A stretch of 64,000 bases of DNA, from contig CAYZPM010000012.1 in assembly GCA_964480365.1 (NCBI GenBank), positions 1 through 64,000 on the forward strand, written 5' to 3'. Below are positions 27,398-35,976 of this stretch, one piece after another; position 1 is the first letter of the stretch; each line of letters begins with the position of its first letter. Below the pieces are notes generated by a model. That model did not search any database and had not been told where the DNA came from. It saw only the letters and a list, made by a program, of their open reading frames with translations. The stretch is from CAIQPV01 sp964480365. GTDB lineage: Bacteria > Pseudomonadota > Gammaproteobacteria > Burkholderiales > Gallionellaceae. The translations under genes and the position numbers were made by a program.

Positions 27398-30097
27398 TTA
27401 ACTCACCTTCTGAATCCAGAACTGGTACATACCGGCGAATGTATCAGGATTTTCGTTCTCGAAGATCTGCCACTGACCAAGGTTGGCGGCGGCACGATCA
27501 TCAGGAAAACGTCGCTTATACGCATTAAGGATATCACCTTCGATTTCAAATCCCATAAACGCCAGATTATTGTCGCGAAGAAACTCTTCAATACCGGTCA
27601 GCGTCATACGATGTTCCTGAACGTGGAAAAGCAAATCACGGCAGGTACTGATGCTGAAAAAATCGGGGGATTTTAATATCATCCCAAAATCTTCGCTTTT
27701 GTTTAAATCTACCAAATCCTGGCGAAACCGTCGAATCTCATTGGCTGACGTCCCATAATCCTGCTCGGCGATTAGGGTTCGTATCCGAACAATATCTCTT
27801 CGCGCCAATTCACTATAAAAGCCGAGCCTCATGAACCCGCCGGGACGTAACAAGGACAAAAGAACCCTCCATCCCGCCCAGGGGTCGGCAAGGTGGTGCA
27901 GTACGCCGCTAGATTCGATGATGTCAAAGCTACGACCAAGTGAACCCAGTTTCAGCAGGTCTGCCTGAGCGTACTCAATCGTGGTCAAACCCAGTTCTCG
28001 CGACTTTCGCTTGGCGTAAGCTAAGCTGCTAATGCTCAGATCAACGGCCAACACCTGCCTCCCCTGAAATTGCTGCGCCGTTTCAATTGAATGCTGACCC
28101 GTGCCGCAACCGGCAATCAGGATATCAATGTTGCCAGTTTTGCTGTGGCAACTGAAAGAAACCAACGGAAACTTCTGGCGCAAATATCCGCCAATATTTT
28201 TTGCCTCCCTAACAGGAGCCGCCTTGACCCAGCGTGGATAAGGGTTTTCTTCGTACTGGTTCTGAACCAGCAGCGACACTTCATCCTCAATGCTGGTCAG
28301 CCGAGGAATGGTGGCGCGTAATAGCAGCTCTTCTGCGGGCTCGCGAACTTGTTGTGCCAGCACAGTAGAAACTTCCTCGGGCCATTGATTATCCAGTAGA
28401 CGGTTAGCCAAGGGGAGGGAGCAGAGCGGGAAGTAGGCCGCTACCGTTACCGGCCAAAGGACTGGCACCGGAATATTGGCTTCCAGCGCCGCAACCAGTG
28501 AGTCCCGCAAATCGCTCGCTTTTCGGATTTCATCATCGGTTTGCGAAAACACGTATTCATTGATGAAACACTGACGCGCTAATGCACTGTAGAAATTCAA
28601 GGCCGCGCCAACCTCGCCGTCAGCAGCCGTTATCCCTGTAGCGGCTTCGAGCATGGTATACCTCGCCATCGTCAGAAAACGCTCCATTTCAATGTCGCAG
28701 ATCGGTGCCGAATCGAGCAGGGCGCACAGCATAGGATCAACTGCCAGCGTGGCAAGGCCGTTTGATCCGAACAACTCTTGCACCGACAGCCGCAGAGGCC
28801 AGGCGTTGTTTGCCCGTGCGACGTACCCAACGATGTCCGGGTTAAGCTTGACGAGATCGATACCAATCCTTGCCAGGTCGCTTGGCCTACCCCAAGGCTC
28901 GGTCAAGGCGCGAACCATGGCGACTCGAATCTCGTTGTCGTCATGCGTGAAACGCAGACGTTTAACGCATGCCACAAATATGCTTTTAGCCACTCCCGTT
29001 TCTTTAATCTGCATGGATTGTTTGACGGTGTTCAAAGCCATCATTGACTTGCCTTGCGCATTGAACAGCAAAGCGAGATTATTCAGAGCGTCCGCATAAT
29101 CCGGTTTGATCTGTAGCGCCTGTCGGTAACTGGCTTCGGCGGCGTCCATGCGACCCAGATCCTTGAGAATGACGCCTAAGTTGCTGTGCGCCTCAACGTA
29201 ATCAGGTTTAATCTGTAGCGCCTTTCGCAGGCTGGCTTCGGCCTCGTCCAGGCGGCCCATTTCCTTGAGGGTAAGCCCCAGATTGCAGTGAGCCTCAATA
29301 ATATCCGGGTTGATCTGTAGTGCCCGCCGATAGCTGGCCTCTGCTTCGTCCAGTCGACCAAGCTCCCTGAGGGCGTTAGCCAGGTTGCTATGTGCCTCAG
29401 CATAATCCGGCTTGATCTGTACAGCCTGACGGTAGCTGGCTTCGGCCTCGCCCATGCGTCCCATATCCTTGAGAGTGATACCCAGATTGCTGTGCGCCTC
29501 GGCATAATCCGGCTTGATCTGTAACGCCCGCCGATAGCTGGCTTCGGCCTCGTCTAGCCGTCCCATATCCTTGAGGATGTTACCCAAGTTGCTATGCGCC
29601 TCCACGAGATCCGGCTTGATCTGTAGCGCCTGTCGGTAGCTGGCTTCGGCCTCGTCAAGCCGATCCATATCCTTGAGAGTATTGCCCAGATTGTAATGCG
29701 CAGCGACGTCACCAGGCGACAGCGCTACTGCTTTTTGCATGGGCGCCAGCGCGTCTGCAATCCGCCCCATCTTCTTGAATACCTCACCCAACGCCCTCCA
29801 GCCGAACTCGTGCAGAGGGAAGCGCACCGTCATCGACTGGGCGAGTGCTGCTGCTTCTGTGAGCCGCCCCTCGTTGAACAGGGCCGCCAACCTATTGATC
29901 TCTTGCGAGCTTGGATTGTTCCCTTGGTGAGGGACAGATTTTCTGGCGGATTTGTCCTGTTTGGTGGGCTTATAACCAACCACTTTGCAACCGTCTTTGG
30001 GTTGCTTAGTGGGATGGCTCGTAGCTTCACCAGCAGTTCCATCAGAATGCTCAACCGTCAGCGATGCAGGTTGTTGTGAGGGAGTGTTAGTGGACAT
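27398..30097 (-). CDS. TPR-repeat protein with C-terminal SAM-dependent methyltransferase domain
   Basis: This 899-residue protein has a low-complexity N-terminus and a helical pair starting near EINRLAALFNEGR. About eight near-identical 34-residue TPR units follow (AEASYRQALQIKPDYAEAHSNLG). A mostly helical middle region comes next, then a class I methyltransferase domain with motif I DILIAGCGTGQHS at about 655-667 and the post-I loop LAVDLSISSLAYAKR. TPR-methyltransferase fusions of this kind are frequent in aquatic betaproteobacteria; the substrate is probably a protein or glycan (inference). No good Shine-Dalgarno is seen, so the start is uncertain. Residues 27-44 are encoded by a dispersed repeat found elsewhere in the window. 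Confidence 0.85.
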   Translation of the reverse strand: MSTNTPSQQPASLTVEHSDGTAGEATSHPTKQPKDGCKVVGYKPTKQDKSARKSVPHQGNNPSSQEINRLAALFNEGRLTEAAALAQSMTVRFPLHEFGWRALGEVFKKMGRIADALAPMQKAVALSPGDVAAHYNLGNTLKDMDRLDEAEASYRQALQIKPDLVEAHSNLGNILKDMGRLDEAEASYRRALQIKPDYAEAHSNLGITLKDMGRMGEAEASYRQAVQIKPDYAEAHSNLANALRELGRLDEAEASYRRALQINPDIIEAHCNLGLTLKEMGRLDEAEASLRKALQIKPDYVEAHSNLGVILKDLGRMDAAEASYRQALQIKPDYADALNNLALLFNAQGKSMMALNTVKQSMQIKETGVAKSIFVACVKRLRFTHDDNEIRVAMVRALTEPWGRPSDLARIGIDLVKLNPDIVGYVARANNAWPLRLSVQELFGSNGLATLAVDPMLCALLDSAPICDIEMERFLTMARYTMLEAATGITAADGEVGAALNFYSALARQCFINEYVFSQTDDEIRKASDLRDSLVAALEANIPVPVLWPVTVAAYFPLCSLPLANRLLDNQWPEEVSTVLAQQVREPAEELLLRATIPRLTSIEDEVSLLVQNQYEENPYPRWVKAAPVREAKNIGGYLRQKFPLVSFSCHSKTGNIDILIAGCGTGQHSIETAQQFQGRQVLAVDLSISSLAYAKRKSRELGLTTIEYAQADLLKLGSLGRSFDIIESSGVLHHLADPWAGWRVLLSLLRPGGFMRLGFYSELARRDIVRIRTLIAEQDYGTSANEIRRFRQDLVDLNKSEDFGMILKSPDFFSISTCRDLLFHVQEHRMTLTGIEEFLRDNNLAFMGFEIEGDILNAYKRRFPDDRAAANLGQWQIFENENPDTFAGMYQFWIQKVS
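29966..30019 (-). repeat. 54-bp dispersed repeat copy inside the TPR-methyltransferase gene
   Basis: On the minus strand this segment is 52/54 identical to 51157-51210, which is intergenic. It encodes SHPTKQPKDGCKVVGYKP in the TPR protein. The related intergenic copy at 40339-40405 shares the ACTAGCCAATCCACTAAGC and AAGTGGCTGGTTAT parts. Confidence 0.85.
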
Positions 30098-30295
30098 TAT
30101 GGTTGAGATATCTCAGATGAAATTAATATTTTTTACCTTGCAATTGGAGTTGCGACAGCAACTTAAGGCTAGAGTCATTCATTGATGCAAATACAAATTT
30201 TAACCTCTCGCGGTCATCACGGTGAAAAATGATTGCACCACCGTCCTCTCTACAAATTGCAAGTGGCCATCGAATTTTTCGTTTGCCAAGTTTCC

Positions 30296-30697
30296 TCAGA
30301 TAAATATTCCCTTATGCGCAGGTATGACAATCGGATTGTCGCTCGTTTGGAAGATGAACAGACCTACGAAGAAGCTGAGAACCGCGATAAAGATGCTCGC
30401 AAAAAAGGCCGTCCAGAATCCCGATACCTTGAAGCCGGACACAACCGATGACACCAGTAGCATCATCAGCGCATTGATCACAAACAGGAAGAATCCGAAG
30501 GTGAAGATCGTCAATGGGATAGTCAGCAAGATAACGACCGGCCTGATGATCGCATTGGCAAGGCCCAGCAGGAGTGCCGATATAAGCAGCGACTGTTTAT
30601 TGGAAAACGAGATGCCGTGAAATATGAAACCAGCAACCCATAGCGATAGCGCCGTGATTCCCCAATGAGCCAAAAACTCAATTATGTTGTTCGTCAT
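30296..30697 (-). CDS. Phage holin family (PF04020-type) membrane protein
   Basis: This 133-residue protein has four hydrophobic helices in the pattern of the 'mycobacterial 4TMS phage holin' family (ALLLGLANAIIRPVVILLTIPLTI, then FALFVINAL-like FFLFVINALMMLL). Despite the family name, such proteins are common chromosomal membrane proteins of unknown role, and nothing phage-like is nearby. It lies downstream of the hyf-like operon, 39 bases after its last gene and on the same strand, so it could be the last gene of that transcript. Confidence 0.82.
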   Translation of the reverse strand: MTNNIIEFLAHWGITALSLWVAGFIFHGISFSNKQSLLISALLLGLANAIIRPVVILLTIPLTIFTFGFFLFVINALMMLLVSSVVSGFKVSGFWTAFFASIFIAVLSFFVGLFIFQTSDNPIVIPAHKGIFI

Positions 30698-30736
30698 ATT
30701 AAATAGCGAATGCCTAGTAGTCTCATCAATAGTTTT

Positions 30737-31258
30737 TCAACGATCTGTTTTGCGGCTGCTGACAGCCGTCAGTATCCCTTGCAAAATCGCGGTAGGCGTG
30801 GGTGGGCAACCGGGCACGGTGACATCTACCGGAATCACGTTGGCGACCTTGCCGCAGCTCGCGTAGCTCTCGCCGAAAATTCCTCCGTCACAGCCGCAAT
30901 CGCCGAGGGCGACCACCAGTTTTGGATCGGGGGTGGCGTCGTAGGTGCGCTTCAGCGCGATTTCCATGTGCCGCGACACGGGGCCGGTGACCAGCAGCAT
31001 ATCCGCATGGCGCGGGCTGGCGACAAAGTGTATGCCCAGCCCTTCGATGTTGTAATAAGCATTGTTGAGACAATGAATTTCCAGATCGCAGCCGTTGCAG
31101 GAGCCGGCATCGACGTGGCGGATGGTCAGCGCTCGTCCAACGTGACGCAGGATTTGCGCATTGATCTGCTGCACCTCATTGCGCAGCGCATCGTCCGGCT
31201 GCGGCGGAGTTTCGGTTTTAATGCCGGTGCGGAGGATTTGTTTGATGATCTGGAGCAT
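30737..31258 (-). CDS. HyfI/NuoB-like iron-sulfur subunit of a complex I-related complex
   Basis: This 173-residue homologue of hydrogenase-4 HyfI, HycG and NuoB is the small subunit carrying the [4Fe-4S] cluster nearest the quinone or active site. Likely ligands are kept: C54-x-x-C57 (AGSCNGCDLE), C121 (GDCGCD) and C151 (PGCPP). It begins 2 bases after the hyfG-like stop. With the large subunit it would form the peripheral electron-transfer arm. No HyfH- or HyfA-like ferredoxin subunit is encoded, so the electron donor must be supplied elsewhere or bind this cluster directly (inference). Confidence 0.88.
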   Translation of the reverse strand: MLQIIKQILRTGIKTETPPQPDDALRNEVQQINAQILRHVGRALTIRHVDAGSCNGCDLEIHCLNNAYYNIEGLGIHFVASPRHADMLLVTGPVSRHMEIALKRTYDATPDPKLVVALGDCGCDGGIFGESYASCGKVANVIPVDVTVPGCPPTPTAILQGILTAVSSRKTDR

Positions 31259-31260
31259 GG

Positions 31261-32892
31261 TTATAAATCCACTCCGCTGTAACTCAAATTGAACGATTTA
31301 TTGATGAGCGGAAAGTCCGGCACGATGTTGCCCATGATGGCATGTTCCAGCACTGGCCAGTTTTGCCATGAGGGGTCGTGCGGATGCAAACGGTGGATGC
31401 GATTGTCTTGGCCGACATGCAAGGCCACCAGAATCTCCCCGCGCCAGCCTTCCACCCAGCCGATGCCCAAGCGCCCTTCCGCTGCGTTGCCAACATCGGA
31501 CAATAAATCACCTACGGGAAGTTTTTCCAGCATCAGGCGGATGAGACGGATGGATTCGACGATTTCCTCAAAGCGCATGGTGACGCGCGCCGCCACGTCG
31601 CCGTTGCGGTGCGTGACCATGTTCACGTCGAGTTGATCGTAGGGAATGCAGGGGAACTGCGCGCGTGCATCCCAAGCCTGTCCGCTCGCGCGTCCGGCCA
31701 AGCCGGTCAGCCCGAGTTTTGCGGCGAGGTCGGGTGCAACGTGTCCGGTGGAAAGGAAGCGATCCTGCATGCCCGCGTGTTCGTCGTAGATGCCTTTCAG
31801 GATGGCAGTTTCGTGTTCAATGTGGAGCAGTGTTTCGGCAATGCGCATCAGCCCTGCGTTGTCGAGGTCGCACGCTACGCCGCCGGGAACAATGCGATCC
31901 ATCAGGTAACGATGGCCGAACAGATCGCCGTTCATACGTAGCAGGTCTTCCTTGAGTATCCAGAATTGTGCGAAGCCGAATGCCAGCGCCGCATCGTTGC
32001 CGAGATAGCCGAGGTCGCCAAGGTGATTGAGCAGGCGCTCTAGCTCAAGGAACAGTGCGCGCAACCACAGCGAGCGAGGCGGCGGAGTTGTGTTAGTAAC
32101 ACATTCCACAGCCTGTGCGTAAGCCCAGGCATAGCCCACCGTCGTGTCGCCGGAAATGCGCCCGGCCAGTTTCGCGCCCTGTTGTAGCGTCATGCCCTCG
32201 AAACGTTTCTCGATGCCCTTGTGTTTGTAACCCAGGCGTTCTTCCAGCTTCAGCACACGTTCGCCTATGACGGAGAAGCGAAAGTGGCCGGGTTCGATGG
32301 TGCCTGCATGCACGGGACCGACAGGGATTTCATGCACCCCGTAGCCGGTGACCGCGACGAAGGGATAGTTGTCTTCCTCAAGCGGGAAACGGTCCGAAAT
32401 ATCGAACGCTTTGCGCAGTGGATGCATATCACCCGGCCATGCTGCATGGCGCAGCCACTTGCGATGATTGCCGCCCCAGATGGGATGCAGGCCGAGCATG
32501 TCCGCCACTGCACGCTGCATGCGGTTCGCCGCCGGGAACAGGTCACTGAGATCCGGGAATTCAGGCTTTTTGTGAGTCACCGGCAGGGTGAGCACCAGCA
32601 TACCCGGCGCGCAAATCAGCGCGACATGCAATGCGTATTGAAAATACGGGATCGAGGATTCAGAATCGAGAGGTAGCGAAGGTTGGAGATCGGAAGCCTC
32701 TCCCAACTCACTCCTTATCTTGATCCCTCGAACCTCGCTCCTGTCTTCCCCCCACAGTGCGACCAGCTTGCCGCCGCCGTGCAGCACCTGATCGCATAGC
32801 GCGTGCAGGTCATTTGCATTCACTATGCCGTGCCACACCGGCATGGCGCCGGGCAGTTTTGGAAAATAGGAAGTGCAGTCGTCCAGTCTCAT
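31261..32892 (-). CDS. HyfG/NuoCD-like large subunit lacking NiFe ligands
   Basis: This 543-residue protein has an N-terminal NuoC (30-kDa)-like domain and a NuoD/hydrogenase large-subunit domain. In place of the first NiFe motif (RxCGxC) it has GRISGDT at 244-250, and in place of the C-terminal DPCxxC it has DPSWQN at 506-511. All four Ni-binding cysteines are therefore absent, as in NuoD, and it cannot be a NiFe hydrogenase. Residues ~53-84 look like an in-frame insertion with internal inverted repeats in the DNA. It lies between the HyfF- and HyfI-like genes with gaps of only 4 and 2 bases. Confidence 0.88.
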   Translation of the reverse strand: MRLDDCTSYFPKLPGAMPVWHGIVNANDLHALCDQVLHGGGKLVALWGEDRSEVRGIKIRSELGEASDLQPSLPLDSESSIPYFQYALHVALICAPGMLVLTLPVTHKKPEFPDLSDLFPAANRMQRAVADMLGLHPIWGGNHRKWLRHAAWPGDMHPLRKAFDISDRFPLEEDNYPFVAVTGYGVHEIPVGPVHAGTIEPGHFRFSVIGERVLKLEERLGYKHKGIEKRFEGMTLQQGAKLAGRISGDTTVGYAWAYAQAVECVTNTTPPPRSLWLRALFLELERLLNHLGDLGYLGNDAALAFGFAQFWILKEDLLRMNGDLFGHRYLMDRIVPGGVACDLDNAGLMRIAETLLHIEHETAILKGIYDEHAGMQDRFLSTGHVAPDLAAKLGLTGLAGRASGQAWDARAQFPCIPYDQLDVNMVTHRNGDVAARVTMRFEEIVESIRLIRLMLEKLPVGDLLSDVGNAAEGRLGIGWVEGWRGEILVALHVGQDNRIHRLHPHDPSWQNWPVLEHAIMGNIVPDFPLINKSFNLSYSGVDL

Positions 32893-32896
32893 TATG

Positions 32897-34345
32897 TCAT
32901 CCTATCAACGCCGTCGCCTGCCGATACCACGCGGCAAGGTAAGGCGGAATATACAGTCCCAGCAGCAGCACCAGCACCAGATGCACGAACACCGGGATCA
33001 ATGCGGGCGGATGCGGCAAACGCTCGCCGTTGGTTTCGCCAAACACCATCAACTGTACGCGCCCGAAGATTGCGGCGAAAGCCACGCCCAATGCAGTGAG
33101 CAGGAAGGGCATGGTCCACGGATAGGTGTGCATGGCGGTGGTAAGGATCATGAATTCGCTGGTGAACACGCCGAACGGAGGCATCCCGAGGATCGCCAGA
33201 GTGCCCAGCGCCAAACCCCAGCCAACGGTAGGATTGGTCTTGATCAGGCCGCGTATGCCGTCCATCAGTTGCGTGCCGGATTGCTGTGCGGCGTGTCCGA
33301 CGGTGAAGAAGATGGCCGACTTGGTCAGGCTATGTACGGTCATGTGCAGCATTCCGGCGAAGGTGGCCACTGGCCCGCCCATGCCGAAGGCAAAAGTCAT
33401 CAGCCCCATATGTTCGATAGAAGAATAGGCGAACATGCGCTTCACGTCTTTTTGCCGCGACAGGAAAAATGCCGCCATCACCACACTGAGCAGGCCAAAG
33501 CCCATCATGAAATTGCCCGCGAAGTGTGAGCCGAGCGCACCGTCCACTAGCACCTTGGAGCGCACTACGGCATAGAGCGCAACATTCAACAGCAGGCCGG
33601 AAAGCACCGCCGACACCGGTGTCGGGCCTTCGGCGTGCGCATCCGGCAGCCAGTTGTGCAGTGGAGCCAGACCAACTTTGGTGCCATAGCCGACCAGCAG
33701 GAACACGAAAGCCAGCGACAGCACCGTCGGTTCGAGTTGGGTCTTTACCGTGTTCAGGTGCGTCCACAGCAGCGCCGTACCGCCAGCACCGAGGATTTTT
33801 TCTGCCGCGAAATACAGCAGGATGGTGCCGAATAGCGCCTGCGCCAGGCCAACTCCGCACAGGATAAAATATTTCCACGCCGCTTCAATGCTGGCCGGGG
33901 TGCGGTACAACGACACCAGCAGCACGGTGGTGAGCGTGGCCGCTTCCATCGCCACCCACAGGATACCCATGTTATTGGTGAGCAGCGCCAGCAGCATGGT
34001 GAAGCTGAACAACTGGTACATGCTGTAGTAAAGGCGCAGCATGTTCACGCTCAGCTTGCCGTGATGCTGTTCGATGCGCATGTAAGGGCGCGAGAACAGC
34101 GAGGTAGTGAAGCCGACGAAGGCTGTCAGCGCAACCAGGAAAACATTGAAGGCATCGACGAAGAACAACTCGTCCCACGCGGTAAACGAGCCGCTGGAGA
34201 TTACGCGCGCAGTCAGCACGGCGGCGGCGGCAAAGGTGCAGAAGCTCATCCCCGAGTTTATCTCGGGCGCGTTGCGCCGCGTACCAAACACCGCCATCAC
34301 GAAGCCGCCTAGCAGGGGGATGCCCAATACCCAGAAAATTTCCAC
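32897..34345 (-). CDS. HyfF-like proton-translocating membrane subunit (NuoL/M/N family)
   Basis: This 482-residue antiporter-like subunit has about fourteen hydrophobic helices. The family's key parts are present: the helix-5 Glu region (LLWVAMEAATLTTVLLV), the LHNWLPDAHAEGPTPVSAVLSGLLLNVALY block with the conserved His/Lys network, and FAYSSIEHMGLM. It would pump protons or Na+ in the membrane arm. It starts 1 base after the HyfE-like stop. Confidence 0.9.
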   Translation of the reverse strand: MEIFWVLGIPLLGGFVMAVFGTRRNAPEINSGMSFCTFAAAAVLTARVISSGSFTAWDELFFVDAFNVFLVALTAFVGFTTSLFSRPYMRIEQHHGKLSVNMLRLYYSMYQLFSFTMLLALLTNNMGILWVAMEAATLTTVLLVSLYRTPASIEAAWKYFILCGVGLAQALFGTILLYFAAEKILGAGGTALLWTHLNTVKTQLEPTVLSLAFVFLLVGYGTKVGLAPLHNWLPDAHAEGPTPVSAVLSGLLLNVALYAVVRSKVLVDGALGSHFAGNFMMGFGLLSVVMAAFFLSRQKDVKRMFAYSSIEHMGLMTFAFGMGGPVATFAGMLHMTVHSLTKSAIFFTVGHAAQQSGTQLMDGIRGLIKTNPTVGWGLALGTLAILGMPPFGVFTSEFMILTTAMHTYPWTMPFLLTALGVAFAAIFGRVQLMVFGETNGERLPHPPALIPVFVHLVLVLLLGLYIPPYLAAWYRQATALIG

Positions 34346-34346
34346 G

Positions 34347-35012
34347 TCAGTCTTCCTTCAGCTTTTCCATATGCTTCAAGTCCAGACTGTCGAACGCCAC
34401 GCGTATCTGGAAGAAGAAAATACCGAGGATGAACATGCCCACCAGCACGTCCAGCGCGATGCCTAGTTCCACCACCATCGGCATCCCGTAAGTGGCCGAG
34501 GTGGCGGCAAAGAACAGCCCGTTCTCCATAGCTAGGAATCCCACCACCTGCGGTACCGCCTTACTGCGCGTAATCATCATCAGGAAGGATAACAGCACGC
34601 TGGCCATGGCGATGCCCAGCGTACTTTTGGTAATGGTGCCAGCCATCTGCGAAATCGGTGCGGCCAGATTGAACGCGAACACGACCAATGCCAGACCGAT
34701 CAGCATGATGGTTGGGATATTGAACATGGTTTCCACATCCCATTTAATGTTCAGCTTGCGAATCAACCGGTGCAATATCCAGGGCAGTAGCAGAACCTTC
34801 AGCACCAAAGTCAGTCCGGCGGAAAAGTACAAGTGCGACTGGCTGGTAGAGTATGCGACCACCGCCGTGCTGATACTTAACACCAGACCCTGCAAGGCGA
34901 ACAGGTTAATCAATGACAAAATGCGACGTTGCGACAGCATGGCGAAGGCGATCAGCAACAGCAATGCCGCGCACATGTTGATCAGCTGGGCGGTGAGCGG
35001 AATATTATTCAT
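34347..35012 (-). CDS. HyfE-like membrane subunit (NuoK-related)
   Basis: This is a 221-residue HyfE-type protein with about six to seven hydrophobic helices. The second half contains VGFLAMENGLFFAATSATYGMPMVVELGIALDVLVG; the MENG and ELG positions hold the conserved glutamates related to NuoK. The start at 35012 (MNNIPLTAQL) matches the family; a longer upstream frame overlaps the HyfC-like gene and is not plausible. It lies 10 bases after the HyfC-like stop. Confidence 0.87.
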   Translation of the reverse strand: MNNIPLTAQLINMCAALLLLIAFAMLSQRRILSLINLFALQGLVLSISTAVVAYSTSQSHLYFSAGLTLVLKVLLLPWILHRLIRKLNIKWDVETMFNIPTIMLIGLALVVFAFNLAAPISQMAGTITKSTLGIAMASVLLSFLMMITRSKAVPQVVGFLAMENGLFFAATSATYGMPMVVELGIALDVLVGMFILGIFFFQIRVAFDSLDLKHMEKLKED

Positions 35013-35022
35013 AAGGGATAAT

Positions 35023-35976
35023 TCATTTAGACATCTCCAGCAGGAAATGCGTAAGCAGCCCCAGCACGGCCAGCAAGAAGGCGGTACCCATAAATTCCGG
35101 CACGCGGAAAATTCGCATCTTGGCGGATACAGTCTCCAGCAGCGCCAGCCCTGCCCCGCCAACCAGCAGCTTGATGAAAACCAGCAGCACGGCCAGCGGC
35201 AACGCCTTCCAGTCGCCGCTCTCGGCGATACCCCAGGGCACAAACAAGGCGATACCGATGGTCATGTAGGCAAGCAGTTTTAGCGCGCTGGCCCATTCCA
35301 CCAGTGCCAGATGGCGCGCAGAATATTCCAGGATCATCGCTTCGTGGATCATGGTGAGTTCGAGATGGGTGGCGGGATTATCCACCGGCACGCGCGCATT
35401 TTCGGCGAGCAGCACCATGATGAAAGCGACGGCGGCGAAAGTCATACTGGGGTACAGCACGAACTGCTTGTGCGCCAGCGTTTCCACGATGGTGATGAGC
35501 GAGGTGGATTGGCTGATGGTGGACGCGGTGAACAACACCATCAGCAGCGCCGGTTCGGCGAGAAAACCGACCAACATTTCGCGGCGTGCGCCCAGTGAGC
35601 CGAAAGCGGTGCCGATGTCCATCGCAGCCAGCGAGATAAATACCCGCGCCAGCGCAAAAATCCCGACCAAGGCAATCACATCGACGGCGGGCGAAAGCGG
35701 CAGGTCGGTGGCCAATACAGGTACCAGCGCCGCCGCCAGCCACATGCAGGCGAACAGGATATAAGGCGTGGCACGGAATAGCGGCGAGGCGTTATGGGCC
35801 AGAACGGCATCCTTGTAAAATAATTTAATCAGGTTGCGGAAAGGTTGCAACACACCTGCGCCGCTGCGATTTTGCAGCATGGCGCGGCACTGGTTGATCC
35901 AGCCAAGCAGCAGCGGGGCTGCCAGCAACACCAGCACATTCTGCACTAACTGAAATAAAAGCGCTGTGTAGCTCAT
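35023..35976 (-). CDS. HyfC/NuoH-like membrane subunit
   Basis: This is a 317-residue NuoH-family protein (HycD/HyfC), the membrane subunit that connects the peripheral arm to the pump modules. It has about eight hydrophobic helices and the conserved GAGVLQPFRNLIKLFYKD, GTAFGSLGARREMLVG and THLELTMIHEAMILEYSARHLAL segments, with the charged residues of the coupling channel. Its ATG overlaps the stop of the HyfB-like gene (ATGA), indicating translational coupling. Confidence 0.92.
   Translation of the reverse strand: MSYTALLFQLVQNVLVLLAAPLLLGWINQCRAMLQNRSGAGVLQPFRNLIKLFYKDAVLAHNASPLFRATPYILFACMWLAAALVPVLATDLPLSPAVDVIALVGIFALARVFISLAAMDIGTAFGSLGARREMLVGFLAEPALLMVLFTASTISQSTSLITIVETLAHKQFVLYPSMTFAAVAFIMVLLAENARVPVDNPATHLELTMIHEAMILEYSARHLALVEWASALKLLAYMTIGIALFVPWGIAESGDWKALPLAVLLVFIKLLVGGAGLALLETVSAKMRIFRVPEFMGTAFLLAVLGLLTHFLLEMSK

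Noticed and set aside
29080..29720. Regular ~102-bp repeats on the minus strand
   Set aside because: They encode 34-residue TPR units in one frame; not a DNA-level array.
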